Source: Polynucleobacter tropicus
Lineage (GTDB): Bacteria > Pseudomonadota > Gammaproteobacteria > Burkholderiales > Burkholderiaceae
DNA length: 64,000 nt
Reading direction: 5' to 3'
Assembly: GCF_013307225.1 (NCBI RefSeq)
Contig: NZ_CP028942.1
Span: 1,764,965 to 1,828,964, forward strand
The notes beneath the pieces were generated by a model. That model ran no database searches and was not told the DNA's origin. It saw nothing but the letters and a program-made list of their open reading frames with translations. A program made the translations under genes and the position numbers. Shown piece after piece: positions 41,536-50,791 of the stretch. Position 1 is the first letter of the stretch; each line of letters starts with the position of its first letter.

Positions 41536-42048
41536 CTAATCGGGGGTCTGGCCACCAATAATCTTTGCCACGACATCCAGGCCAAATCCCTTGCTAGCCA
41601 AGAAGCGATATTGCCTTGCGCGCTCCTTCTGGTCTTGCGCTTTTACCCCATATTTTTTTGACCAAAGCCCATAAGCACGCTCAAACTCCGTCTCCCTCAA
41701 ATTCGCCAGAAGTTTGGCTGAGTGCTGGGCATCTACACCTGCTCTTTGCAGATCTTCCTGAATTTTCCGGGTGCCATAACGCTCACCGCGGCGTCGAGCC
41801 AGCGCTTCCGCAAAACGCTCATCCGATAACCAGCCGCGAGCTTCAAAATCATCAAGAACTGCCTCAATACTCAAAGCGCTTGCTTGTGGAGTTGACTCAG
41901 TTTCAGTCAACTTCGCCCAACGTGCCTCAGATTCAGCAAGCTTTGCTCCTAAAGTTTTACGACTGTATTCTCGCAAGGACAAAAGGCGCAAAGCCCGAGC
42001 TTTGAGACTCGGGCTTTGTTTATGTTTTTTACTGCTGACTTCTGTCAT
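41536..42048 (-). CDS. recX: Regulatory protein RecX
   Basis: RecX binds RecA filaments and limits their growth. The 170-residue product has three-helix repeats with LRLLSLREYSRKTLGAKLAE, LDDFEARGWLSDERFAEALA followed by RRRGERYGTRKIQEDLQRAG, and KIIGG near the end. It begins four bases after the recA stop and is co-transcribed and probably co-translated with recA. Confidence 0.92.
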   Translation of the reverse strand: MTEVSSKKHKQSPSLKARALRLLSLREYSRKTLGAKLAESEARWAKLTETESTPQASALSIEAVLDDFEARGWLSDERFAEALARRRGERYGTRKIQEDLQRAGVDAQHSAKLLANLRETEFERAYGLWSKKYGVKAQDQKERARQYRFLASKGFGLDVVAKIIGGQTPD

Positions 42049-42052
42049 CGAG

Positions 42053-43144
42053 TTATTCGACTTCCTCTTCCTCGCCTAGAACATCTGTCACTACAGCAGA
42101 TCCAGCTTTAACGCCTAATTTCTCGCGAATTTTTGCTTCGATGTCTTTGGCGATTTCTGGATTCTCTTTCAAGAACTCGCGCACATTATCTTTACCTTGA
42201 CCAATACGATCGCCGTTATAGCTATACCAAGAACCCGATTTTTCAACAATATCGGCTTCGACGCCCATATCAATAATCTCACCCTCTCTCGAGATACCGG
42301 CGCCATACATGATGTCGAAAATAGCTTCACGGAAAGGCGGGGAAACCTTATTCTTCACGACTTTCACGCGAGTTTCATTACCAACAACTTCATCGCCTTT
42401 CTTGATGCTACCAATACGACGAATATCCAAACGCATAGAAGCATAGAACTTCAAGGCGTTACCGCCAGTAGTCGTTTCTGGAGAACCAAACATCACACCA
42501 ATCTTCATACGAATCTGGTTAATGAAGATGACGGTTGTATTCGTACGCTTAATTGCGCCGGTTAATTTGCGCAATGCTTGACTCATCAAACGAGCTTGCA
42601 AACCTGGCAAAGAATCGCCCATGTCGCCTTCAATCTCGGCTTTCGGAACCAATGCAGCAACCGAGTCAACCACGATTAAATCAATCGAACCAGAACGCAC
42701 TAATGCGTCTGCAATTTCCAAAGCTTGCTCACCAGTATCAGGTTGAGAGATTAATAAATTATTTACATCAACACCCAACTTACCAGCGTACTGAACATCT
42801 AACGCATGTTCAGCATCAATAAACGCACAGGTGCCACCAAGCTTTTGCATTTCTGCGATTGCATGCAAAGTTAAAGTGGTTTTGCCGGATGACTCAGGTC
42901 CGTAAATTTCAATCACGCGACCACGCGCAAGTCCGCCAACTCCGAGTGCGATATCCAAACCTAGAGAACCGCTGGATACCACCTGAATATCTTGACTAAT
43001 TTCAGCATCGCCCAATCTCATGATTGAGCCTTTACCAAACTGCTTCTCAATTTGCGCTAAAGCTGCTGTTAGCGCCTTTTGCTTGTCTCCACTCATGCCT
43101 TCAAACTCCGAAGAGGCTGACTTTCTTTTATCATCCAAGGCCAT
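42053..43144 (-). CDS. recA: Recombinase RecA
   Basis: RecA forms filaments on single-stranded DNA for homologous recombination and triggers LexA self-cleavage. The 363-residue product has [15 protein letters not shown], the Walker A box [14 protein letters not shown] near residue 82, [15 protein letters not shown], and [18 protein letters not shown] with L2 residues [15 protein letters not shown] just before. AAGGAA precedes the ATG. A LexA box lies about 70 bases upstream. Confidence 0.98.
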   Translation of the reverse strand: MALDDKRKSASSEFEGMSGDKQKALTAALAQIEKQFGKGSIMRLGDAEISQDIQVVSSGSLGLDIALGVGGLARGRVIEIYGPESSGKTTLTLHAIAEMQKLGGTCAFIDAEHALDVQYAGKLGVDVNNLLISQPDTGEQALEIADALVRSGSIDLIVVDSVAALVPKAEIEGDMGDSLPGLQARLMSQALRKLTGAIKRTNTTVIFINQIRMKIGVMFGSPETTTGGNALKFYASMRLDIRRIGSIKKGDEVVGNETRVKVVKNKVSPPFREAIFDIMYGAGISREGEIIDMGVEADIVEKSGSWYSYNGDRIGQGKDNVREFLKENPEIAKDIEAKIREKLGVKAGSAVVTDVLGEEEEVE

Positions 43145-43215
43145 TTTTTATTCCTTTTTCGCTTTGTATTGGGCTATTTCCCGAATTTTTATCTACTTTC
43201 CAACAACTTAGGAGT

Positions 43216-43235
43216 TACTGTATATAAAAACAGTA
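43216..43235 (-). promoter_or_regulatory. LexA (SOS) box in the recA promoter
   Basis: TACTGTATATAAAAACAGTA contains CTGT-N8-ACAG with an A/T-only spacer, a near-ideal match to the enterobacterial SOS box. On the recA strand a TTGCAA -35 candidate (43240-43245) lies directly upstream, so the box covers the promoter's spacer and -10 region. LexA repression of recA-recX follows from established knowledge. The lexA gene is not in the window. Confidence 0.9.
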
Positions 43236-43263
43236 TCCTTTGCAAGCGACTTTTTTAAAGAAT

Positions 43264-43797
43264 TTACGGATTTCCCGCTAATCCATGCTCAATTGGGGTT
43301 CGATCCCAATAGAAAAAGAGCGGAATAGCCAATGCCCAAACCACTCCAACCAGTATTAGGCCGACTGTTTGACCACCAGAACCCCAAGACCCAGCCCCCA
43401 TACGGATGCCAGCCTCGTAGGACATTGGGCCGCAAATACCACCCAAAATAGCCCCTAAGATGGGTCTGCCTCGCAACCAAGAAAGCGATCCATTAATAGT
43501 GGTAGCCACCAACACCCATAAAACCCACATCCAAACAGGAGAAAGATGGCCCGTGGGCCAAGAATCCTGGAAATTCAAATAACCGAGCTGCACCAAGAGG
43601 CTATCGGCAACAAACCCGTAAACCAATGCCCTACTTAAAAGATGTAGAGATTGCCAGGGCTCATCTAGATACCAGATATGAAAAGCGATATAAGCTAAGG
43701 TGAGAAGGACTGCCAACAAAACCTGTTGGTTTGCTGCGCCCAAGATACAAGCGAACCAGCCGAGCTGAAAAAAGACAAAGTTCCAAAATTTAGCCAT
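43264..43797 (-). CDS. DUF2878-type integral membrane protein
   Basis: A 177-residue protein with about six membrane helices. It opens FWNFVFFQLGWFACILGAAN, then LAYIAFHIWYLDEPWQSLHL and PVWMWVLWVLVATTINGSLSW, and the small-residue run GAILGGICGPMSYEAGIRMG. I assign it to DUF2878 from memory of that pattern. Function is unknown. It lies just upstream of recA on the same strand, but the recA promoter intervenes. Confidence 0.7.
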   Translation of the reverse strand: MAKFWNFVFFQLGWFACILGAANQQVLLAVLLTLAYIAFHIWYLDEPWQSLHLLSRALVYGFVADSLLVQLGYLNFQDSWPTGHLSPVWMWVLWVLVATTINGSLSWLRGRPILGAILGGICGPMSYEAGIRMGAGSWGSGGQTVGLILVGVVWALAIPLFFYWDRTPIEHGLAGNP

Positions 43798-43858
43798 ATC
43801 TCAATATCCAGCCAACTTAAGAAAAAAGCCACTGCCGCTGGGCAATGGCTTTTAGATT

Positions 43859-43935
43859 TGGTGGCGAATCAGGGATTTGAACCCCGGACCTGCGGATTAT
43901 GATTCCGTCGCTCTAACCAGCTGAGCTAATTCGCC
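43859..43935 (-). tRNA. tRNA-Met (anticodon CAT), elongator type
   Basis: The minus strand folds as a complete 77-base tRNA: acceptor GGCGAAT/ATTCGCC, D arm GCTC/GAGC, anticodon loop ATCATAA with CAT, T arm with TTCAAAT, and an encoded CCA end. The first acceptor pair is G-C and the three G-C pairs of the initiator anticodon stem are absent, so it is the elongator. Position 27-43 is an A-C mismatch at the top of the anticodon stem. A tRNA-Ile2 read through lysidine is less likely. Confidence 0.93.
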
Positions 43936-44003
43936 GAAGGTGTGATTGTAGCAAATCCGCCCCATTCTGTAACGGCGTAGCCCATAAACCGTAATATAGG
44001 TAC

Positions 44004-44285
44004 ATGAAAACGATCTTCCAAAAAATACTGGCATTGCTTGCCTTGGTCGCCTTTGCACCCCTAGGGGCATTTGCCGCTCAAATCTTTATCACCAACTACC
44101 CATCCGAAGCAAACGCAAAGGTTTTCGTAACCAAGTACCCGTCAGAGGCCAATTGCATTGTTTATGAGACCCAATACTCCAGCGACAACGAACCTGGTGT
44201 GTGGTTTTATACAAAATATAAATCGGATGCTGACCTCATCATCTATTACACAAAGTACAAGAGTGATGCTCGGTGCCGCTATTGA
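44004..44285 (+). CDS. Small secreted repeat protein, DUF6150-like
   Basis: A 93-residue protein with a signal peptide ending near LGAFAA and a mature part made almost wholly of five repeats of about 12-15 residues, each like V-x-x-T-x-Y-x-S-x-A: IFITNYPSEANAK, VFVTKYPSEANCI, VYETQYSSDNEPG, WFYTKYKSDADLI and IYYTKYKSDARC. Two cysteines lie in repeats two and five. I relate it to DUF6150 from memory of its Y-K-S-D-A repeats. The function is unknown; the repeats would suit short beta strands. It is transcribed away from the tRNA. Confidence 0.75.
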   Translation: MKTIFQKILALLALVAFAPLGAFAAQIFITNYPSEANAKVFVTKYPSEANCIVYETQYSSDNEPGVWFYTKYKSDADLIIYYTKYKSDARCRY

Positions 44286-44309
44286 TACTAGCGTTTTAGA
44301 ATTCAAGCA

Positions 44310-44921
44310 ATGAAATTACTTTCAATTTCCTCTGGCAAGGTGATGCCTTTATTTGGCAATCACCATCCAGATTACAAATCCGTTCCATCTGGAATTCGCA
44401 AAACCAGTATCAGCAATTTAGAGAATGCTACAAAAATTCAAATTGGTAACTTAGGCATTCAGGGTGACGAACAAGCCGATCTCAGCGTGCATGGCGGTCT
44501 TGAAAAAGCTATTTATGTTTACCCGGCAGAACATTACGCGTTTTGGAATGAACTACTCACTCGCGAAACCAAAAAACCAATTGCACTTCAATATGGCAGT
44601 CTTGGTGAAAATTTCACTATTGAGGGGCTACTAGAAACCGAAGTCTTTGTTGGCGACAAACTGGTGATCGGTGAACTGCAATTTGCAGTCACTAAATTAC
44701 GCGAGCCATGTTTTAAATTCAATGCGGCACTTGGCTACAAAGGCGCTGCTAAAGCCATGGTGCAATCGGGCTATAGCGGCTGGTACTTACGGGTGCTCAA
44801 GACTGGGATGGTCTCGGCGGGAGAGAAGATTCAGCTAATTCCTGGCCCAAGAGATACGTCTATCGCCCAGCAAAACCGAAATCTTTTAGCTAAGCGCAAT
44901 CAAAAAGATCTCTGGGATTGA
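44310..44921 (+). CDS. MOSC domain protein, YiiM-like
   Basis: A 203-residue protein with the MOSC fold that handles molybdenum-cofactor sulfur chemistry or reduces N-hydroxylated compounds (as YiiM does). GNLGIQGDEQADLSVHGG, YPAEHYAFWNEL, GSLGENFTIEGL and KLREPCFKFNAALG, with the conserved cysteine, follow the family order. It starts 24 bases after the small repeat protein and ends in a terminator. The electron partner is not visible here. Confidence 0.88.
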   Translation: MKLLSISSGKVMPLFGNHHPDYKSVPSGIRKTSISNLENATKIQIGNLGIQGDEQADLSVHGGLEKAIYVYPAEHYAFWNELLTRETKKPIALQYGSLGENFTIEGLLETEVFVGDKLVIGELQFAVTKLREPCFKFNAALGYKGAAKAMVQSGYSGWYLRVLKTGMVSAGEKIQLIPGPRDTSIAQQNRNLLAKRNQKDLWD

Positions 44922-44924
44922 AAT

Positions 44925-44953
44925 AAAAAACCCGATCATTTCTGATCGGGTTT
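44925..44953. terminator. Bidirectional terminator between MOSC gene and MHS transporter
   Basis: AAACCCGATCA-TTTC-TGATCGGGTTT is an 11-bp stem with a four-base loop. The T-rich end on the minus strand is longer, so it serves both convergent genes. Confidence 0.85.
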
Positions 44954-44991
44954 CTAATTTACTGCAGACTAAAGAATCTTAATAATTCTCA

Positions 44992-46662
44992 TTAGTCACG
45001 TGCATAAATATCAACATCTTTGGTTTCACGGATAAACAATGTACCGATTACCAAAGTAATAGCGGCAATGATGATTGGATACCAGAGACCGTAGTAAATA
45101 TTACCGTTCTGTGCAACCAAGGCAAAGGAAATTGTTGGCAATAAGCCGCCGAACCAACCGTTACCAATGTGGTATGGCAATGACATAGAGGTGTAACGAA
45201 TGCGGGTTGGGAACATCTCAACCAACATCGCAGCGATTGGGCCATAAACCATGGTCACCAAAATCACCAAGTAAACCAACAGGAGCAATACGGCAACATA
45301 ATTAATTTGTGCTGGATCAGCTTTAGTTGGATAACCTTCTTTGTTCAAAGCTTCGCGAATAGCTTTCTTGAATTCAGCATCTTTTGCCTTTGCTTCAGCA
45401 GGATCAATGCCTTTAGCTGTGTAGCCCTGAATTTCAATGTCGCCAATCTTCACAACCGCTGTGGAACCAGCTGGGCCTGGAACAGTGCTGTAGCTAGCAG
45501 AGTTTGAAGCCATCACCTGTTTTGCGATATCGCAAGAACTGGTGAATTTCGCCGTACCTGTTGGGTTGAACTGGAATGTACATTCATTCACATCAGCAGT
45601 AATTGTTGCTGGTGCAGTTGCCATCGCTTTTTCCAACGCTGGGTTAGCGTAGTGAGTCAAAGCATTAAAGACAGAAACTGGGGTGTTTGGAATGTAGGTA
45701 ATAACAGCCAACAACAAACCGCCCATGATGATGATCTTACGACCAATCTTGTCTGATAAGCTACCAAACACAACGAAGAATGGTGTGCCGATTACCAATG
45801 AAGCAGCAATCAACAAGTTCGCAGTTTTTGCATCCACCTTCAATACTTGAGTGAGGTAGAACAAAGCGTAGAACTGGCCGGTGTACCAAACTACTGCCTG
45901 ACCCGCAACCAAACCAAACAATGCCAAGATAACGATCTTCAAGTTCTTCCATTGACCGAATGACTCAGACAAAGGAGCTTTAGATAATTTGCCTTCTTCT
46001 TTCATCTTCTTGAAAGCTGGTGACTCATTCATGGACAAACGAATCCAAACAGAGATCGCCAACAATGCGATAGAAACGATGAAAGGAACGCGCCAACCCC
46101 AAACATCAAAGTCTGGGCCTGTGAATTCACGTGTGAACAAAATCACGAGCAAGGACAAGAACAAACCTAATGTAGCTGTAGTTTGAATCCAAGCTGTGTA
46201 AGCGCCACGACGGCCGTGAGGAGCATGCTCTGCAACATAAGTTGCAGCACCACCGTACTCACCACCCAAAGCCAAACCTTGAAGCATACGTAATGCGATC
46301 AAGATGACTGGAGCAGCAACACCAATGGTTGCATAGTTAGGCAGGATACCCACGATGAAAGTCGCACCACCCATCAATAAGATGGTTACCAAGAAGGTAT
46401 ATTTACGACCAATCAAATCACCTAAGCGACCGAATACCAATGCACCAAATGGGCGCACGATGAAACCGGCAGCAAATGCCAAGAGGGCGAAAATGAAGGC
46501 AGAGCCAGCATCTAAGCCCGAGAAGAATTGCTTAGCAATAATTGCCGCAAGTGAACCGTATAAATAAAAGTCGTACCACTCAAAAACCGTTCCTAAAGAA
46601 GATGCAAAAATAACTTTGCGTTCTTCAGCGGTCATTGGGGCTGCTTTATGCGCTGTTGACAT
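44992..46662 (-). CDS. MFS transporter, metabolite:H+ symporter (MHS) family
   Basis: A 556-residue inner-membrane carrier. TVFEWYDFYLYGSLAAIIAK, FGALVFGRLGDLIGRKYTFL and RMLQGLALGGEYGGAATYV are hallmark MHS motifs (ProP, shikimate and ketoglutarate carriers), and MFPTRIRYTSMSLPYHIGNG lies near the end. A soluble segment of over 100 residues, with two cysteines (NECTF and SSCDI), interrupts the second half near residues 330-450, which ProP lacks. The substrate is unknown. TAGGAG precedes the ATG. Confidence 0.88.
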   Translation of the reverse strand: MSTAHKAAPMTAEERKVIFASSLGTVFEWYDFYLYGSLAAIIAKQFFSGLDAGSAFIFALLAFAAGFIVRPFGALVFGRLGDLIGRKYTFLVTILLMGGATFIVGILPNYATIGVAAPVILIALRMLQGLALGGEYGGAATYVAEHAPHGRRGAYTAWIQTTATLGLFLSLLVILFTREFTGPDFDVWGWRVPFIVSIALLAISVWIRLSMNESPAFKKMKEEGKLSKAPLSESFGQWKNLKIVILALFGLVAGQAVVWYTGQFYALFYLTQVLKVDAKTANLLIAASLVIGTPFFVVFGSLSDKIGRKIIIMGGLLLAVITYIPNTPVSVFNALTHYANPALEKAMATAPATITADVNECTFQFNPTGTAKFTSSCDIAKQVMASNSASYSTVPGPAGSTAVVKIGDIEIQGYTAKGIDPAEAKAKDAEFKKAIREALNKEGYPTKADPAQINYVAVLLLLVYLVILVTMVYGPIAAMLVEMFPTRIRYTSMSLPYHIGNGWFGGLLPTISFALVAQNGNIYYGLWYPIIIAAITLVIGTLFIRETKDVDIYARD

Positions 46663-46871
46663 CCGTAGCTCCTAACTTATTTTTATTGAAATAAAAAACA
46701 ACGGATTGATTATGCTGTGAAAAAAAACCAAGAAATTCACTAGTTAGGGTAATTCCTCATCAATTGACGTGGGGGTTTTCCCGAGAAAGTACAAAAGCAA
46801 TTGCGTTAAAGCAACAAACATTCGCCTGATGTCTAATATCAATAAACATATACAACTAGGGACAAATAACC

Positions 46872-48470
46872 ATGCAACCAAAATGGGGAATTAGAGGGAT
46901 GGCAGTAGCGCCTCACTCTCTCGCATCTGAATCTGCTTTAGCCGTACTTCGTGAAGGTGGTAATGCACTTGAGGCAATGGTCGCTGCAGCGGCAACTATT
47001 GCGGTCGTCTACCCACACATGAACTCTATCGGCGGCGATTCCTTTTGGGTCATTCACTCACCAGGCAAAGCCATGGGGGGCATTGATGCATGCGGCGCTG
47101 CTGCAGGCTTGGCTACCAAAGATTGGTACAGAGAGCATGGCATTACCAAAGTGATCCCATTTAGAGGTCCAGTTGCTGCCAATACTGTTGCGGGAACTAT
47201 TTCTGGTTGGGGCGCAGCCCACAAACTTTCTAAGCAAGGCTTGGGAGGCAAGATACCCTTATCGCGTTTGCTTTCCGATGCCATTCACTATGCTGAAACT
47301 GGCGTGCCTGTTACACACAGCCAATCTAGCCTGACAGCTAAAAAGAGTGAAGAACTGAAATCCATTCCAGGATTTGCTAAAACATTTTTAGTAAATGGCA
47401 AAGCGCCGGCGGTTGGTAGCATATTTAAACAAGCGCGTCTCGCAAAGACATTGCGACAGATTGCCGAAAAAGGAACGGATGATTACTATCGCGGCGAACT
47501 TGCAGAGTTAATCGGCAAAGAACTGACTGATATTGGAAGCCCTCTTCGCTTAGCCGATCTTCATCGCCATCATGCAAAGCTGATTGACCCTCTAGAGCTC
47601 AAGCACAGCATTGGCAATGTTTACAACATGATTCCGCCAACACAGGGCGTAGTCTCTCTCATGATTGTTGGCATTTTGGACCAATTAAATTTGAAGCGTT
47701 TCAAGGTTGATAGCGCTGAATATGTGCATCACTGCGTTGAGGCAACCAAGCAGGCATTCAAGATTCGAGACCAATTTGTTACAGATCCCGCTTATATGAC
47801 CAAGAATGCGCAATCATTCTTATCCCCAGCGTTTCTGAAAAAACTCGCCAAGAATATTGATCCCAATAGAGCATTGCCTTGGGGTCAAGGCAAAGGGCCT
47901 GCCGATACGATTTGGATGGGCGTGATTGATGGCGACGGTAATTGCGTTTCCTTTATCCAAAGCATCTATCACGAGTTTGGCGCAGGAATCGTTCTACCTA
48001 AGTCTGGCATCAATTGGCAAAACCGCGGTTGCAGTTTTTCTCTGGATCCAAAAACACTCAACCACCTCGAGCCCTATCGCAAACCATTTCATACCCTTAA
48101 TCCGGCAATGGCCTTATTTAAAGATGGTCGCTCAATGGTCTACGGAACTATGGGAGGTGATGGTCAACCACAAACGCAATGTGCGGTATTCACACGCACT
48201 GCTACTTATGGACTTGATCCACAAGATGCCATCAGTCGTCCTCGCTGGTTGTTGGGTCGCACTTGGGGGCAGACGAGTGACAGCCTAAAACTAGAATCTC
48301 GTTTTAGCCCATGGGTTGCAAAAGAGTTGCATGCTTTGGGTCACGAAATCGAAATGCTCGATGCATTCGATGAGACAGTGGGTCATGCAGGCTGCATCAT
48401 TCGCGAACCTTCAGGCACCCTACGCGGAGGCTGGGATCCTCGTAGCGATGGCGCGGTTAGCGCGTTTTAG
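46872..48470 (+). CDS. Gamma-glutamyltransferase family protein
   Basis: A 532-residue Ntn-hydrolase precursor that should cleave itself into two subunits and act on gamma-glutamyl compounds or related amides. GMAVAPHSLASESALAVLRE and NSIGGDSFWVIHSPGK open the large subunit. The expected nucleophile is Thr346 in PADTIWMGVIDGDGN, followed by SFIQSIYHEFGAGIVLPKSG. In classical enzymes the residue after this Thr is His (TTHxS), here Ile-Trp, which fits the shorter YwrD-like branch. No signal peptide is seen, so it is probably cytoplasmic. It overlaps the convergent TRIC-type gene by 14 bases. Confidence 0.85.
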   Translation: MQPKWGIRGMAVAPHSLASESALAVLREGGNALEAMVAAAATIAVVYPHMNSIGGDSFWVIHSPGKAMGGIDACGAAAGLATKDWYREHGITKVIPFRGPVAANTVAGTISGWGAAHKLSKQGLGGKIPLSRLLSDAIHYAETGVPVTHSQSSLTAKKSEELKSIPGFAKTFLVNGKAPAVGSIFKQARLAKTLRQIAEKGTDDYYRGELAELIGKELTDIGSPLRLADLHRHHAKLIDPLELKHSIGNVYNMIPPTQGVVSLMIVGILDQLNLKRFKVDSAEYVHHCVEATKQAFKIRDQFVTDPAYMTKNAQSFLSPAFLKKLAKNIDPNRALPWGQGKGPADTIWMGVIDGDGNCVSFIQSIYHEFGAGIVLPKSGINWQNRGCSFSLDPKTLNHLEPYRKPFHTLNPAMALFKDGRSMVYGTMGGDGQPQTQCAVFTRTATYGLDPQDAISRPRWLLGRTWGQTSDSLKLESRFSPWVAKELHALGHEIEMLDAFDETVGHAGCIIREPSGTLRGGWDPRSDGAVSAF

Positions 48471-49086
48471 TAATAAATAGTTTGGGTACGCGCAGATCCC
48501 AATAAATTGCGGCTGCGCGTAATCCAAATATTCCCAACATACAAAGAACTGAACCCTCGATTGCATATTGAGGAAGAAAGTTCAAAATTAAAACGTAAGC
48601 ACAACATCCAAATGTCACCGGAATGGCGTAGAGTTCATGCGACATGATGAGCGTTTTTCTTCCAGCCAAAACATCTCGAATTAAACCACCGCCGATTGCA
48701 GTAATCACGCCCAAAATCACTGGGGCTACTGGCAAACCATAATTCATGCTCCAAGCTTTGTCTGCACCCTGTATCGCAAAAAGCGCGGCGCCAAAACCAT
48801 CGATATAAAGCATCCAACGATAAATCTGCGGTTGCGTGAAAAATGATTCAGCAACAAAAGTTAGAACGCTTGCTCCCAAAGCAAGCCATACATATATTTG
48901 ATTCTCAGACCAAAAAACAGGGGCTTCCAAAATAATGTCGCGAATGGTTCCACCACCAATCGCAGTAATTAAGCCCAATACCAATACGCCAAAAAGATCG
49001 ACCCCGCGATCCGCTATCGCCAGTACGCCAGTGACCGCAAATGCCATGGTTGCGATCACGCCAACCCAAAACTGAATATGTTCCAT
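48457..49086 (-). CDS. TRIC-type (UPF0126/YicG) membrane protein
   Basis: A 209-residue protein with seven membrane helices in two homologous halves. Each half carries the glycine-rich kink motif: LITAIGGGTIRDIILEAPVF and VITAIGGGLIRDVLAGRKTL. The family includes prokaryotic TRIC cation channels and YicG, linked to glycine import in some bacteria. It overlaps the tail of the GGT-like gene. Confidence 0.88.
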   Translation of the reverse strand: MEHIQFWVGVIATMAFAVTGVLAIADRGVDLFGVLVLGLITAIGGGTIRDIILEAPVFWSENQIYVWLALGASVLTFVAESFFTQPQIYRWMLYIDGFGAALFAIQGADKAWSMNYGLPVAPVILGVITAIGGGLIRDVLAGRKTLIMSHELYAIPVTFGCCAYVLILNFLPQYAIEGSVLCMLGIFGLRAAAIYWDLRVPKLFITKTR

Positions 49087-49174
49087 GGCAATCAGTCTAA
49101 ATCACTTTAAATAAACTTCGTCCAAATTCACCGCCCTGAATATACTGAGAGTAATCTATTAAGCAAAATATAAG

Positions 49175-49873
49175 ATGATCACGAAATCGAATTCCAAGCC
49201 TAGGCTCTATAGTTTTTGGCGCAGTTCAGCCGCCTTCCGTGCTCGTATTGCCCTCAATCTCAAAGGCATTTCCTACGACATCATTCCCGTGCATCTCACA
49301 AAAAATGGTGGCGCCCAATTTGATCCAGAATACTCAGAAAAAAATCCGACTCACTTAGTGCCCCTATTTGAAGATGATTTAGCAAATATTCATCAATCAT
49401 TAGCGATCATTGAGTATCTAGAAGAGACTCATCCTAGCCCACCCCTCTTACCCTCATCACCAGGTGATCGTGCTTGGGTGCGTTCCTTAGCAATGGACAT
49501 CGCTAGTGATATCCACCCCATCAATAATGTCCGCGTTCTACGGTATCTATTGAAAAACTTGGGCTGCAGCATTGAGTCAAAAGATATTTGGTATCAGCAC
49601 TGGGTTCAATTGGGCCTTAATAGTCTTGAGAAACAATTGAGCATTGATTCTCGGGTGGGGCTATTTGCCTATGGAGATCAACCAGGGCTTGTAGAAATCT
49701 GTTTAGTGCCGCAATTATTCAATGCTCTGAATAGCGGAATGGATTTGAGTCCTTATCCAACCCTAGTCAAGATTCTGCACGAGTGCCTAAAGTTGCCCGC
49801 CTTTATTGATGCCTCTTGGGAGAAGCAAATAGATGCTGAAGGCTCAAACCCCAGCATTCCACCACAAAAATAA
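49175..49873 (+). CDS. Zeta-class GST, maleylacetoacetate isomerase-like
   Basis: A 232-residue GST-fold protein. RLYSFWRSSAAFRARIALNL corresponds to the zeta-class signature SSCxxRVRIAL, NPTHLVPLFEDDLANIHQSL is the glutathione-binding region, and the C-terminal half has VEICLVPQLFNAL. The signature cysteine is replaced by Ala here, while the catalytic first serine remains. Whether it still isomerises maleylacetoacetate in tyrosine breakdown is open; no hmg or fah gene is near. It overlaps the convergent AEC gene by 30 bases. Confidence 0.8.
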   Translation: MITKSNSKPRLYSFWRSSAAFRARIALNLKGISYDIIPVHLTKNGGAQFDPEYSEKNPTHLVPLFEDDLANIHQSLAIIEYLEETHPSPPLLPSSPGDRAWVRSLAMDIASDIHPINNVRVLRYLLKNLGCSIESKDIWYQHWVQLGLNSLEKQLSIDSRVGLFAYGDQPGLVEICLVPQLFNALNSGMDLSPYPTLVKILHECLKLPAFIDASWEKQIDAEGSNPSIPPQK

Positions 49874-50773
49874 TGACAGAGTTAACAAAGAGCCAACCGT
49901 AGTAATCAATACGACCCGCGAAATCAAACTGCCATCGGCTTTGTAATATTGAGCCAACATAAAGGGTCCTGTGCCTGTTGGGAGCGCGCTCAAAATCACA
50001 ATGGCATTTAACCAAAGTGTCGGCAAATTTAGAATGGGACCCGCAATAAACCAGGCGATAAGAGGCTGAATAAACAGTTTTGCGATACTTACGCTCCATG
50101 CTTGACTAGCTGAAGCCTTACTTTTTTGCAGCAGAAACAATCCAATAGAAACCAAAGCGCATGGTGTTGCTGCTGCTGCCAAGAACGTAATGACTTGAGC
50201 GATTGGGTCATACAGAGATTGGCCAGTAGATGCCCATACCAAACCAGCTACTGGAGTAACTAACAAAGGGTTAGCACAGAGCGACTTTAATACGCTTAAC
50301 AAAATTTCATGATGTTTTTTATGCGACAGAATATCGATCTCGATTAACACCGTCGCTAATGCAAACATGACAAACACTATAAAAGTAGAAATAATTGCTG
50401 GGGCTATTCCATCCTGACCCAGCGCAAGAGCGCACAGTGGTATACCCATGTAACCCGTATTTGAATAGGATGCACTTAAACCATTAAAGCTTGCTGTAGC
50501 CAAATCTCTTTTCTTGAAATAACTAATGCCAAGCACTAGCAAAAAGACAACGAAACAACTAGAGAAAAAAGCAGCAATAAAACCTGGTTGCCAAAGAGTT
50601 TGCCAACCGCTATTGGCGGCAAAATTAAATAGCTGTGCAGGAAGTGCCAACCAAACTACAAAACGATTGAGCTCAACAGAGGCGCTTTCTCCCAATTTCC
50701 CAGTGCGCCCACAAACATACCCAATCAGTATTAGCGCAAAGACTGGAAGGACTACATTAAATACGTAGATCAA
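49844..50773 (-). CDS. AEC family transporter
   Basis: A 309-residue membrane protein of the auxin efflux carrier family, with ten helices in two inverted halves of five: FNVVLPVFALILIGYVCGR, GLSASYSNTGYMGIPLCALA with its kinked asparagine-rich helix, and ILSALPTGTGPFMLAQYYK. Bacterial members export or import organic anions such as malonate or malate. The start is TTG with no good binding site; no in-frame ATG fits better, and the following MIYVFNVVLPVF is the family opening. Confidence 0.85.
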   Translation of the reverse strand: MIYVFNVVLPVFALILIGYVCGRTGKLGESASVELNRFVVWLALPAQLFNFAANSGWQTLWQPGFIAAFFSSCFVVFLLVLGISYFKKRDLATASFNGLSASYSNTGYMGIPLCALALGQDGIAPAIISTFIVFVMFALATVLIEIDILSHKKHHEILLSVLKSLCANPLLVTPVAGLVWASTGQSLYDPIAQVITFLAAAATPCALVSIGLFLLQKSKASASQAWSVSIAKLFIQPLIAWFIAGPILNLPTLWLNAIVILSALPTGTGPFMLAQYYKADGSLISRVVLITTVGSLLTLSLFLWWNAGV

Positions 50774-50791
50774 AGGAGCACTTCAGCAGAA

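Noticed and set aside
43859-43935. The tRNA-Met gene as an integration site
   Set aside because: No repeated 3' end of the tRNA and no integrase were found. The flanking genes look like stable core or common accessory genes.
45490-45690. Frameshift or fusion inside the MHS transporter because of the long soluble segment
   Set aside because: The frame is continuous and composition is even across the segment, and helices before and after fit one carrier. It is reported as an insert instead.
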